In this document: positions 5,490 through 11,941 of the stretch, in pieces
Numbering within the stretch: the first letter of the stretch is position 1
How the letters are laid out: the number at the start of each line of letters is the position of its first letter
DNA from: Candidatus Falkowiibacteriota bacterium
GTDB taxonomy: Bacteria; Patescibacteriota; Patescibacteriia; Patescibacteriales; UBA12465
NCBI GenBank assembly: GCA_903839955.1
Contig: CAIMEI010000110.1
Coordinates: 1 to 12,003, forward strand
Reading direction: 5' to 3'
DNA: 12,003 bases
Translations under genes and position numbers: made by a program
Notes under the pieces: model-generated
What the model was told of the DNA's origin: nothing
The model's input: only the letters and a program-made list of their open reading frames with translations
The model's database searches: none

Positions 5490-7247
5490 TTATTTTTCCA
5501 GCTCGGAGCTTAAGGTGAACCACTCTTCTTCTTTTTGCCAAATTTCCGTCTTTACTTCGTCCAATTCACGGCTTTTTTCTGGAGAATAGCTTTGGTAGTT
5601 TTCCAGGAAGTATTCCATTAGCTCTTTCTTTCTTTTTTGCAACTGGGCTAGTTCTTTTTCTAGGGTGCGGATATTTTTTTGCCGCTCTTTGAGTTGCTGG
5701 TATTTTTCGGCGGCGCTATTTTTTGGTATTTCCGGGGCGATGACTTCTGGTTTTTTGAGCAATTCTTTTTCTAGGCGCGCGACGTATTCTTCATATTCTT
5801 CGTAGCGTTTTTTGGCATGGCCGTCTTTAATCTCAATGATGTCGGTGGCTAGCATACTGCAGAAAGTGCGGTCATGGCTCGCGAAGAGCACCGTGCCGCT
5901 CCAGCGGTCCAAGGCAGCGCCGAGCGCTTCGGTGGTTTCAAAATCCAGGTGGCAGGTCGGTTCGTCCAAAATGAGAACATCGGGTTTGGATAGCAATAAA
6001 CCAGCCAAAAGCAGGCGGGATTTTTCGCCGCCCGAAAGAACGCTGATGGGTTTCTTCAATTCTTCATCACGAAATAAAAAGTCGCCGGCCATTTTGAGAA
6101 CGGCTTCGGTTTTGATTTCGGGGGCCGCCGTCTGGCGCAAATAGTCGCCCGCTTGGCGCTTGCCATCCATTTTTTCCATTTCCTCTTGACTGTGGTAAGC
6201 GATTTTGGAACCGCTCATCCAGTGGAAGGAGCCGGAAAGCGGCGGGATTTTGCCAGTCAGGGTTTTGATGAGGGTGCTTTTTCCCTGGCCATTCAGACCA
6301 AGGAGAGCGATTTTTTCACCGGCCTGGCAATCAATATGGATATCTTCCACGATGGCCCGGTCGCCATAACCGATGCGCAGATTTTTCATTTTCAGGGCGG
6401 TATTCTTTTTCTTCTCCACTAGAGGAATATTTATTCTGGTGATGCCGGCCTGGTGTTCGATGGTGATTCTTTTGCTTTCCAATTTGCCGATTTTTCTGAT
6501 TACTGCCTGAGCTTGTTTGGCTTTGGAAGCTTTGGCGCGGAAACGGTCCACAAATTCTTGGAGATGCTGTTGCTGGCGTTCCAATCCTTCATTGGCTTTA
6601 ACGAGAGTGGTGAGCTTTTGCTCTTTGAAATCAAGATATGATTCAATATTTCCGGGATAGTGATAGCAATTGGTGCGGGAAATTTCCAAAGTCTCTTCGC
6701 AAGTTTGTTTCAGGAATTCGCGATCGTGGGAGATAATCATAAAACTGCCGCGGTAGGAGCGCAAGAAATCTTCCAAGAGTAGGATGGTGCTGAGATCTAA
6801 ATAGTTGCTTGGTTCATCCAGCAAAAAAAGATTTGGTTCTTTAAGCAGCATGCCGACGAGCTTGAGGCGCATGCGCCAGCCGCCGGACAAAGCTTCGGCT
6901 GGTCCGCTCAATTTGTCGCCGACGAGTTCAAATTTGGCGGCCAGTTTTTTTATTTCCCATTCTGGCTGGGTGCTCATTCTTTCTAAATATTCAAAAGCGC
7001 TTTCTTTCTCTTGAAAGCTTTCGTCTTGCTTGAGATAGCCAAGATGAGTGTCTTTGCCGATGAGCAAATCGCCGTCATCAGCGCTTTCTTCGCCGCAGAT
7101 GATTTTGAAAAGCGTGGATTTGCCAGCACCGTTGCGGCCGACGACGCCGATTTTTTGCTTTTCAGAAACGGTAAAAGACAGGCCGGAAAAAATTTTTTGC
7201 CCGCCATATTCTTTGGACAGGTTGTTTCCTTGTAGGAGAATCGCCAT
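5490..7247 (-). CDS. ABC-F family ATPase (ribosome-associated)
   Basis: This 585-aa protein has two ABC cassettes and no membrane segments, the ABC-F plan. Family members bind the ribosomal E site and act on stalled or antibiotic-bound ribosomes. Cassette 1: Walker A GRNGAGKST (37-45), signature LSGGWRMR (120-127), Walker B FLLDEP (141-146) with SNYLD, switch SHD (173-175). The interdomain linker (about 190-285), with the basic stretch FVDRFRAKASKAKQ, is the P-site tRNA-interacting arm. Cassette 2: GLNGQGKST (317-325), LSGGEKSR (404-411), VLILDEP (424-430) with TCHLD, SHD (457-459). Both catalytic glutamates (E145, E429) are present. The usual NHLD has N replaced by C432 in cassette 2. A charged coiled-coil tail (about 480-585) recalls the Uup/YheS type. 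It is the last gene of the MarR operon, starting 2 nt after the Gre stop. Confidence 0.93.
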   Translation of the reverse strand: MAILLQGNNLSKEYGGQKIFSGLSFTVSEKQKIGVVGRNGAGKSTLFKIICGEESADDGDLLIGKDTHLGYLKQDESFQEKESAFEYLERMSTQPEWEIKKLAAKFELVGDKLSGPAEALSGGWRMRLKLVGMLLKEPNLFLLDEPSNYLDLSTILLLEDFLRSYRGSFMIISHDREFLKQTCEETLEISRTNCYHYPGNIESYLDFKEQKLTTLVKANEGLERQQQHLQEFVDRFRAKASKAKQAQAVIRKIGKLESKRITIEHQAGITRINIPLVEKKKNTALKMKNLRIGYGDRAIVEDIHIDCQAGEKIALLGLNGQGKSTLIKTLTGKIPPLSGSFHWMSGSKIAYHSQEEMEKMDGKRQAGDYLRQTAAPEIKTEAVLKMAGDFLFRDEELKKPISVLSGGEKSRLLLAGLLLSKPDVLILDEPTCHLDFETTEALGAALDRWSGTVLFASHDRTFCSMLATDIIEIKDGHAKKRYEEYEEYVARLEKELLKKPEVIAPEIPKNSAAEKYQQLKERQKNIRTLEKELAQLQKRKKELMEYFLENYQSYSPEKSRELDEVKTEIWQKEEEWFTLSSELEK

Positions 7248-7249
7248 AC

Positions 7250-7750
7250 TTATTCTAGACTGATAATTTTGTATTCAATTGTCCGACTATTCAAATCAAG
7301 CTGGAAACTCGTGCCGATTTTTTTGCCGAGCAAAGCGGCGCCGAGCGGGGAATTATGAGAGATGATACCGTTTTGCGGATCGGTTTCGGCGGAGCCGAGG
7401 AGGCGGAATTTTTTTTCGCGGCCATTAATTTCCAGGGTTACTAAGTGTCCCAGTTCAACTTGGCTGGCATCTTTTTGGGGCGCAATAATTTCGGCGCGTT
7501 TCAAGAGATCTTCAATCTCATCAATGCGGCGATTAATGCCGCGCAGGCGTGATTTGGCCATTTGGTAGCCGGCATTTTCCGAAAAGTCGCCCATTTCGGC
7601 GAGGCGTTTCACTTCGGCCGCTTCGCGCGGCCGCTTTACTTCTTTCAATTTTTGCAGTTCGCGTGAAAGCTCCTGGAATTTTTCCGGCGTGATGTGCGGA
7701 TCGGATTTTTGGCGCGGCAATTTATCGGCGCGCCGAGTGGGGACCTGCAT
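7250..7750 (-). CDS. greA: Gre-family transcript cleavage factor
   Basis: This 166-aa factor binds RNA polymerase through the secondary channel and stimulates cleavage of backtracked RNA. The N-terminal coiled coil (about 20-90) holds the diagnostic tip EMGDFSENAGYQMAK, with acidic D55 and E58 in the positions of the catalytic GreA pair, followed by RIDEIEDLLKRAEII. The C-terminal FKBP-like domain has the family marker SHNSPLGAALLGKKIG (131-146). An ORF open to 7858 would add 36 residues that overlap MarR and do not resemble Gre proteins, so I chose the ATG at 7750, four bases after the MarR stop; length then matches the usual about 158 aa. It may be GreA or GreB; the short basic N-terminal lead does not settle it. 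It is the middle gene of a tight operon, presumably translationally coupled. Confidence 0.9.
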   Translation of the reverse strand: MQVPTRRADKLPRQKSDPHITPEKFQELSRELQKLKEVKRPREAAEVKRLAEMGDFSENAGYQMAKSRLRGINRRIDEIEDLLKRAEIIAPQKDASQVELGHLVTLEINGREKKFRLLGSAETDPQNGIISHNSPLGAALLGKKIGTSFQLDLNSRTIEYKIISLE

Positions 7751-7754
7751 ATGA

Positions 7755-8165
7755 TTAGAATTTAATTTGTTCCAAGAGAGCGGTGACTTTTTGGTAGTCC
7801 GCCTCTTGCTGGGCGGGCACGATGTCTTCCATCTTTTCAAAGATACGCGTTTTGGCATCAGCGAGCAAGGTTTTTCCGATTTCAGTCAGGGAGGCGAAGC
7901 GGGCCCGGCCATCTTCATCGCTCAGGTCGCGGCTGACCAGGCCGATTTTTTCCAAAGGCAAAATCATCCGGGTGATGCCCGAGGCGGAAAGGCCTAATTT
8001 TTGGGCCAAATCGATGCGACGTAATTTTCCTTCTGGCGCCTCATTGAGGAAATAGAGAATCATGAAATCGCTAAAATCCAGACCTTGAGCGCTCAGGCTG
8101 CGCGAGAGCAGGGCATTAGTGCGCGAAAGCGTGAAAAAGCAATTGAGAATTTGTTGATGTTTCAT
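7755..8165 (-). CDS. MarR-family transcriptional regulator
   Basis: This 136-aa protein has the usual MarR length. These are winged-helix homodimers that usually repress their own operon and release DNA on binding small molecules, or on oxidation in some members. Helices at both ends (about 1-28 and 105-136) would form the dimer interface. The central wHTH runs LRRIDLAQKLGLSASGITRMILPLEKIGL (about 48-76, recognition helix about 60-72), then the wing DEDGRARFASLTEIG (83-97), whose D-x2-R signature is family-typical. The sole Cys, C9, lies near the dimer interface. It is the first gene of the operon with Gre and ABC-F. Its promoter is a perfect consensus overlapped by two inverted repeats of the right size for MarR dimers, so autoregulation is likely. 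No Shine-Dalgarno precedes the ATG. Confidence 0.93.
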   Translation of the reverse strand: MKHQQILNCFFTLSRTNALLSRSLSAQGLDFSDFMILYFLNEAPEGKLRRIDLAQKLGLSASGITRMILPLEKIGLVSRDLSDEDGRARFASLTEIGKTLLADAKTRIFEKMEDIVPAQQEADYQKVTALLEQIKF

Positions 8166-8182
8166 ATAATTTAATAGTTAAT

Positions 8183-8200
8183 TACTTGTTATAGCAATTA
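8183..8200 (-). promoter_or_regulatory. Candidate MarR operator 2 at the -10/start region
   Basis: On the plus strand TACTTG-6 nt-CAATTA (8183-8200), five of six bases matching the half-site and spacing of operator 1. It overlaps the -10 and extends over the expected transcription start. The two centres are 28 bp apart. Confidence 0.5.
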
Positions 8201-8225
8201 TATCAAAAGATACTTGCGATGTCAA
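8197..8225 (-). promoter_or_regulatory. Consensus sigma70 promoter of the MarR-Gre-ABC-F operon
   Basis: On the minus strand TTGACA (8220-8225), 17-bp spacer, TATAAT (8197-8202): a full match to the bacterial housekeeping consensus. Transcription should start near 8190, leaving a leader of about 25 nt. Confidence 0.92.
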
Positions 8226-8229
8226 GTAT
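8210..8229 (-). promoter_or_regulatory. Candidate MarR operator 1 over the -35 box
   Basis: ATACTTG (8210-8216), 6-nt centre, CAAGTAT (8223-8229): a perfect 7-bp inverted repeat covering the -35 hexamer. Binding here would block RNA polymerase. Assignment to the neighbouring MarR protein is inferred from position. Confidence 0.65.
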
Positions 8230-8243
8230 ATCCCTGAAGCACC

Positions 8244-8268
8244 AAAAAGCCCGTGAAAACGGGCTTTT
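8244..8268 (-). terminator. Terminator of the adenylate kinase gene
   Basis: AAAAGCCCG (8245-8253) and CGGGCTTTT (8260-8268) pair over 9 bp around TGAAAA. Read on the minus strand it ends in five T residues. It lies just upstream of the MarR promoter. Confidence 0.9.
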
Positions 8269-8295
8269 CTGAGATGACTAAAAAATTTGTGCAGT

Positions 8296-8865
8296 CTATT
8301 TTTCTAGTTCGGCGCAAATGAGGGCGGATATTTCGGCAATGCTTTTTTCGCCGTCAATTTCCACGAGCTTGCCGTTTTGGCGGTAGAAATCCAGGACGGC
8401 GGGGGATTCTTGCTCAAAAACCTCCAGGCGCGTCCGAATTGCTTCGGGGTCCTTGTCGTCGTCGCGGCCGGTAATTTCGGCGCGCGCTTGAATACGGCGA
8501 ATCGCTTCCTCGGTGGAGATTTTTAAATAAAAGACGGCGTCCAAATTGGAATCGCTTTCTTCAAGAGCCTGGACCATCATTTCCACTTGGCTGATCATCC
8601 GTGGAAAGCCTTCAAAGAGCAGGCCGCTTTCTCTTTCTTGGACAAAAACGTTGCCGAGCACTTTTTCCATTAATTCGTCGGGGATTAAAGCGCCCGCCTC
8701 CACGAAGGGTTTGATTTCTTGGCCGAGCGGGGAGCCGGATTCAATTTCGGCGCGCAGGCGGTCGCCCATGCCGAATTGGTGGAAGTCATATTTTTCGACC
8801 AAGAGGTCGGCTTGCGTGGTTTTGCCGCTCGCGGCGCGGCCGTAGATGCTGATGATTTTCTTCAT
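8296..8865 (-). CDS. adk: Adenylate kinase / NMP kinase, short-LID type
   Basis: This 189-aa enzyme would convert AMP + ATP to 2 ADP. The P-loop is GRAASGKTT (9-17) rather than the common GPPGSGKGT, with K15 present. FGMGDRLRAEIESGSPLGQEI (31-51) is the NMP-binding region; FEGFPRM (84-90) replaces the usual DGFPR block; RAEITGRDDDKDPEAIRTRL (128-147) is the compact LID of the AK1/UMP-CMP kinase style, with no zinc-binding cysteines. These variants leave some doubt between AMP and UMP/CMP preference. An open frame reaches 9057, but those 64 extra residues cross the promoter and the purB terminator, so the ATG at 8865 before MKKIISIYG is the start. It has its own promoter and terminator. It lies downstream of purB, whose product AMP would be its substrate. 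Confidence 0.9.
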   Translation of the reverse strand: MKKIISIYGRAASGKTTQADLLVEKYDFHQFGMGDRLRAEIESGSPLGQEIKPFVEAGALIPDELMEKVLGNVFVQERESGLLFEGFPRMISQVEMMVQALEESDSNLDAVFYLKISTEEAIRRIQARAEITGRDDDKDPEAIRTRLEVFEQESPAVLDFYRQNGKLVEIDGEKSIAEISALICAELEK

Positions 8866-8892
8866 AAATATTTTTTGGCAATTAAAGAAAAC

Positions 8893-8921
8893 ATTGTAGC
8901 GGAAAAATGTTTTAGTGGCAA
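8893..8921 (-). promoter_or_regulatory. Promoter of the adenylate kinase gene
   Basis: On the minus strand TTGCCA (8916-8921), 17-bp spacer, TACAAT (8893-8898). The expected start near 8886 gives a leader of about 20 nt. Confidence 0.85.
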
Positions 8922-8944
8922 GGCGCGCGCTGTCGCTAATAAAT

Positions 8945-8973
8945 CGCGTGGCCGCCTCCGGCGGTTTTACGCG
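8945..8973. repeat. GC-rich intergenic hairpin, possible REP-like unit
   Basis: CGCGT (8945-8949) pairs with ACGCG (8969-8973), and inside it CCGCC (8952-8956) with GGCGG (8960-8964) around TCC. It sits between the purB terminator and the adenylate kinase promoter, outside both transcripts. The 11-mer CCGCCTCCGGC also occurs at 3253-3263. Confidence 0.5.
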
Positions 8974-9005
8974 AAAAAAACGCCGTTTTTTGGAAACGGC
9001 GTTTT
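8974..9005 (-). terminator. Terminator of purB
   Basis: AAAACGCCGTTT (8977-8988) and AAACGGCGTTTT (8994-9005) form 12 perfect pairs around a 5-nt loop. Read on the minus strand the stem ends in seven T residues (8980-8974). Confidence 0.95.
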
Positions 9006-9019
9006 GTGTGGGTAAACTA

Positions 9020-10507
9020 TTAAATTTCCAGAATATTTTTATAGAGGGTGTCCTCATTCTTTAATAAGAATCCTGGGGTAAAAAGTTCTTTCCAACTTTT
9101 TTTGAGCTGTTTGTTTTTAAATAATTTTTTTAAAGCTTCGTTGTAAACATCAACTTGGTCCTGGCTGATATCTAGAGAACTAGAGACGCGCAATTTGGCT
9201 TGAGGAATGAATTTCTCAATAGAAACCACTTTCCTTTTGTCACTTGCTGGGCCAATTCTTCTCAGCAGTCCGAGCGCTTCTTGAGTGGAGCCACAATTTG
9301 TTTCTCTAATGAGCATCATTTCTTGTTCCGGTTCAAAAACGTTGAAGCCAGCAATTTGGACAATACGATAAATGTCTTCGTGGGTCAGTCCGCTATTGCC
9401 CAGATGTGTTTTTAACCATTCCTTAACTTCGCTAGAGGCGTAAACTCCCCTGGATTCATGCACTTCTAGGAGCATATTGTCGGTGTAGACAGTTAATTCT
9501 TTGAGCACACCGCTGATAACTTTTAGAGCGTGAGCGGTTACGTGGAATAAATCTGGCCAAGCCACTCTTTCCACTGACGACTGTTCAATCGCGCGTTCTT
9601 CCCAGGTGACAATGTTTTCACTAATCATCATCATATATCCCCTCGCCATCGTTGCCATTCCCGCTAATTGTTCAGTTCGGATGGTATTCTTTTTGTGCGG
9701 CATAGCCGAAGAACCTTTTTGTTTTTTCTTAAAAGGTTCTTGTAAGATGGGGCGTCCGCTGCGAGCACCGAGACGAATATCCAGACCGATTTTGCTCAGT
9801 ACGCTAACCATATTGCATAGGCTTTGTCCTAATGGTGCGTAAAGAACGCGCGGCATGATCTGGGTTGATCCGTAAAATGGAGAAAAACCTAGGAAATCGA
9901 GGGCTTCTTCTTCAACGCGTGGATCCAAACTCCCATATTTGCCAATGGCTCCGGATAATTTGGAATAGGTCAGGTTAATAGCACTATGATTCAGGGAAAC
10001 TTTAGCCATTCTCAGTTCCGCCAGCCAAGTTAGACAGCGGGCGCCGAAAGACTGGAGTTCCGCTTCTTGTCCGTGAGTGCGGGCGTTCATGATCGTGTAG
10101 CGATACTTGATCGCTAAATTGATTAAAGTTTCTTCCAGGTCATTAGTCAGGGTCATAATCACATCAGTGGCCTCAGTGAGCATTCTGCCAAAAGCCGGCT
10201 CCTCTGTGTCATAGGAGGTGATGTTTTTGTGAAAAAATTTGTGGTATTTAGTGTCGAGATGCCTGAGCCTTTCGTCCAGAAAGGCATTCAAATCGTGGTG
10301 AATCTCTTCATCGCGTTTTTCCCACCATTCCAAATCAATCGGGAACATCCTTAAAATTTCACCTATTTCTTCAAAGATTCCCGTTCTAATAAACTGGAAA
10401 TCTTCCATAGCGCCGATCACGGCTAATTCGGTTTCCTGCCATAATTCCAATTTATGTTCATCGCTGAAAATGGCCGCGATTTTTGGGTTTGCATAACGTT
10501 TAATCAT
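9020..10507 (-). CDS. purB: Adenylosuccinate lyase
   Basis: This 495-aa member of the fumarase/aspartase superfamily cleaves SAICAR to AICAR and adenylosuccinate to AMP, both releasing fumarate; cytosolic homotetramer. The superfamily signature GSSAMPHKKNT (265-275) holds the catalytic serine (S266/S267). RTHGQEAE (143-150) holds the active-site TH; HHDLNAF (70-76) matches the HDVxAF segment; TSYDTEEPAF (97-106) replaces the usual TSxDxxDTA. ENIVTWEERAIEQSSVERVAWPD (297-319) and HESRGVYASSEV further on are also PurB-like. It is some 60 residues longer than common bacterial PurB, and the TSYDTEEPAF loop is atypical, so a divergent subfamily. It is divergently transcribed from purM with a shared palindrome between promoters, and has its own terminator. 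The start lacks a Shine-Dalgarno. Confidence 0.93.
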   Translation of the reverse strand: MIKRYANPKIAAIFSDEHKLELWQETELAVIGAMEDFQFIRTGIFEEIGEILRMFPIDLEWWEKRDEEIHHDLNAFLDERLRHLDTKYHKFFHKNITSYDTEEPAFGRMLTEATDVIMTLTNDLEETLINLAIKYRYTIMNARTHGQEAELQSFGARCLTWLAELRMAKVSLNHSAINLTYSKLSGAIGKYGSLDPRVEEEALDFLGFSPFYGSTQIMPRVLYAPLGQSLCNMVSVLSKIGLDIRLGARSGRPILQEPFKKKQKGSSAMPHKKNTIRTEQLAGMATMARGYMMMISENIVTWEERAIEQSSVERVAWPDLFHVTAHALKVISGVLKELTVYTDNMLLEVHESRGVYASSEVKEWLKTHLGNSGLTHEDIYRIVQIAGFNVFEPEQEMMLIRETNCGSTQEALGLLRRIGPASDKRKVVSIEKFIPQAKLRVSSSLDISQDQVDVYNEALKKLFKNKQLKKSWKELFTPGFLLKNEDTLYKNILEI

Positions 10508-10556
10508 TGTTCTTTATATTAAGTTGTTAAATAATTTGGCTATCAATTGTGGGCCT

Positions 10557-10585
10557 ATATTATTTCTTTTGGCCGGTTTTGTCAA
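10557..10585 (-). promoter_or_regulatory. Promoter of purB
   Basis: On the minus strand TTGACA (10580-10585), 17-bp spacer, TAATAT (10557-10562). The start near 10550 leaves about 43 nt of leader. Confidence 0.85.
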
Positions 10586-10594
10586 GTTGACAAA
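10578..10594. promoter_or_regulatory. Palindromic operator between purB and purM promoters
   Basis: TTTGTCAAGTTGACAAA is a perfect 17-bp palindrome around a central G. It contains the -35 boxes of both divergent promoters, one on each strand, separated by one base. A dimeric regulator bound here would control both genes at once; alternatively the symmetry just reflects two abutting TTGACA boxes. Confidence 0.6.
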
Positions 10595-10615
10595 TTATTT
10601 CAATTATTTTAAGAT
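10587..10615 (+). promoter_or_regulatory. Promoter of the purM-like gene
   Basis: TTGACA (10587-10592), 17-bp spacer, TAAGAT (10610-10615). The start near 10622 gives a leader of about 45 nt. Confidence 0.85.
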
Positions 10616-10656
10616 GAGCGCAGTTAATTAAAAATAATATCAACAAATAATAAAAA

Positions 10657-10662
10657 AGGAGG
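10657..10662 (+). promoter_or_regulatory. Full-strength Shine-Dalgarno of the purM-like gene
   Basis: AGGAGG ends 4 nt before the ATG at 10667. It is the only complete Shine-Dalgarno in the window and fixes the start. Confidence 0.85.
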
Positions 10663-10666
10663 CAAA

Positions 10667-11884
10667 ATGGCTGACAAAGAGAAAGACCCTAACAACGGGA
10701 AAAGTCTTTATGAGAAATTAGGGGTTGACGCCCGAAAAGAAAATGTACGGGAAATTTTTGATAAAGTTAATGACAACGAATACCCCGGGGCTTTCGTGAA
10801 CATTATCTCTGACCCTTATTCCAAAAAGCGAGTTTTAACCATGCACCAAGACGGTGACGGGAGCAAGTTCGTGCAAAGGATGCTTCATTACTATGAATCC
10901 GGGGACGAGGACGTTTTCCTGGGTATGGTGGATGATGGTTTATCGATGAACACGGGCGACATTGCCGCTAGCGGTTTTGTTTTTGAGCCCTGGTTAATTT
11001 CCAATGTTTTAAATCAGGGACTTCCCAAAGATTTAAAAGATGTTCTAATGAGAGCCGTTGCTCGCCGCTCAGTTGAGCTTAAAGCGCTTTACGCTGATCA
11101 TGGTTTTAGTATCAAATCATTGGGCGGCGAAACCGCTGATCTGCCCGATCAAGTTAAATCCGGCGTTTTTGATATCGCTATTACCGCCTGGGCACAAAGA
11201 AAGCATCTAATAACGGGCAATGTCCAGGGTGGTGATTTGATCTTCGGCTTTCCTAGCGATGGCCAGGCTGCTTGGGAAGAAAAGGTGAATTCCGGCATGA
11301 TGTCCAACGGTTTGACCTTGGCGCGTAGTTGCTTGATGCATCGCCTTTACAACGAAAAATATCCGGAGCTCAAAAGGACTGGCGATTTTTATAAAGGTAG
11401 GTTCCGCTACGACGACTTATTCCCCGATTCATCGTTACCAATGACTGTCGGCGAAGCAATTGTCTCACCCACGCGCCAATGGGCCATTGTGATCAAGACG
11501 GTTATTCAAGAATTAGAAGACGTCGGTGCTCTATCAATGCTCCATGGTATTAGTATGAACACTGGTGGCGGAGCCACGAAAATTGCTAATATCGGCAAAG
11601 GAAGCATTCTTTATATTAAAGATATGCCTCCGCCTCCGCCACTATTCCATTTAATTCAGAAAGAAAGCCAGGAACGGTGGGTAAAGATGTACCAAGATTT
11701 TAATTGTGGCGTGGGGATTGATGTTGTTGGGGAAAATAACCCAATATTTATTGGCGCCTTAAAGACTGCCTCGCGAAAATGTAAATTACCTCTATATCGC
11801 CTGGGTACCTGTCAGAAATTACTGGGTGAAACCAGAAAAAATGAAGTGCAATTGAATACTTCTTTCGGCACCTTTAATTATTAA
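10667..11884 (+). CDS. purM: Divergent phosphoribosylformylglycinamidine cyclo-ligase (AIR synthetase)
   Basis: This 405-aa PurM-like protein is expected to close formylglycinamidine ribotide to AIR with ATP (step five of purine synthesis), as a cytosolic dimer. Motifs run in PurM order: YEKLGVDARKENV (15-27); DGDGSK (62-67) for the usual DGVGTK; DDGLSMNTGDIAASG (89-103) for the metal/nucleotide loop; GGETADLP (153-160), the GGETAEMP block; GDLIFGFPSDG...SNGLTLAR (189-220); HGISMNTGGGATKI (293-306), the HITGGG block; and FHLIQKES...MYQDFNCGVGIDVV (327-354), the EMYRTFNMGIGM end. It is about 60 residues longer than typical PurM, with insertions near 72-90 and 225-250 and a five-Pro run at 321-325. 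Altered loops leave some doubt about the exact substrate. It is divergent from purB, with a strong ribosome binding site and its own terminator. Confidence 0.88.
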   Translation: MADKEKDPNNGKSLYEKLGVDARKENVREIFDKVNDNEYPGAFVNIISDPYSKKRVLTMHQDGDGSKFVQRMLHYYESGDEDVFLGMVDDGLSMNTGDIAASGFVFEPWLISNVLNQGLPKDLKDVLMRAVARRSVELKALYADHGFSIKSLGGETADLPDQVKSGVFDIAITAWAQRKHLITGNVQGGDLIFGFPSDGQAAWEEKVNSGMMSNGLTLARSCLMHRLYNEKYPELKRTGDFYKGRFRYDDLFPDSSLPMTVGEAIVSPTRQWAIVIKTVIQELEDVGALSMLHGISMNTGGGATKIANIGKGSILYIKDMPPPPPLFHLIQKESQERWVKMYQDFNCGVGIDVVGENNPIFIGALKTASRKCKLPLYRLGTCQKLLGETRKNEVQLNTSFGTFNY

Positions 11885-11910
11885 TTAGACGTCCGTGTTC
11901 TAATATCTTC

Positions 11911-11941
11911 AAAAGCCCTTTTTTCGGAAAGGGCTTTTTTT
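11911..11941 (+). terminator. Terminator of the purM-like gene
   Basis: AAAAGCCCTTT (11911-11921) and AAAGGGCTTTT (11928-11938) pair over 11 bp around TTTCGG, followed by more T residues. Confidence 0.92.

Noticed and set aside
7751..7858. 36-residue N-terminal extension of the Gre factor frame
   Set aside because: It overlaps the MarR gene in another frame and is unlike Gre proteins; the ATG at 7750 gives normal length and operon spacing.
8866..9057. 64-residue N-terminal extension of the adenylate kinase frame
   Set aside because: It crosses the adenylate kinase promoter and the purB terminator and has no kinase-like sequence; the MKKIISIYG start at 8865 fits the family.
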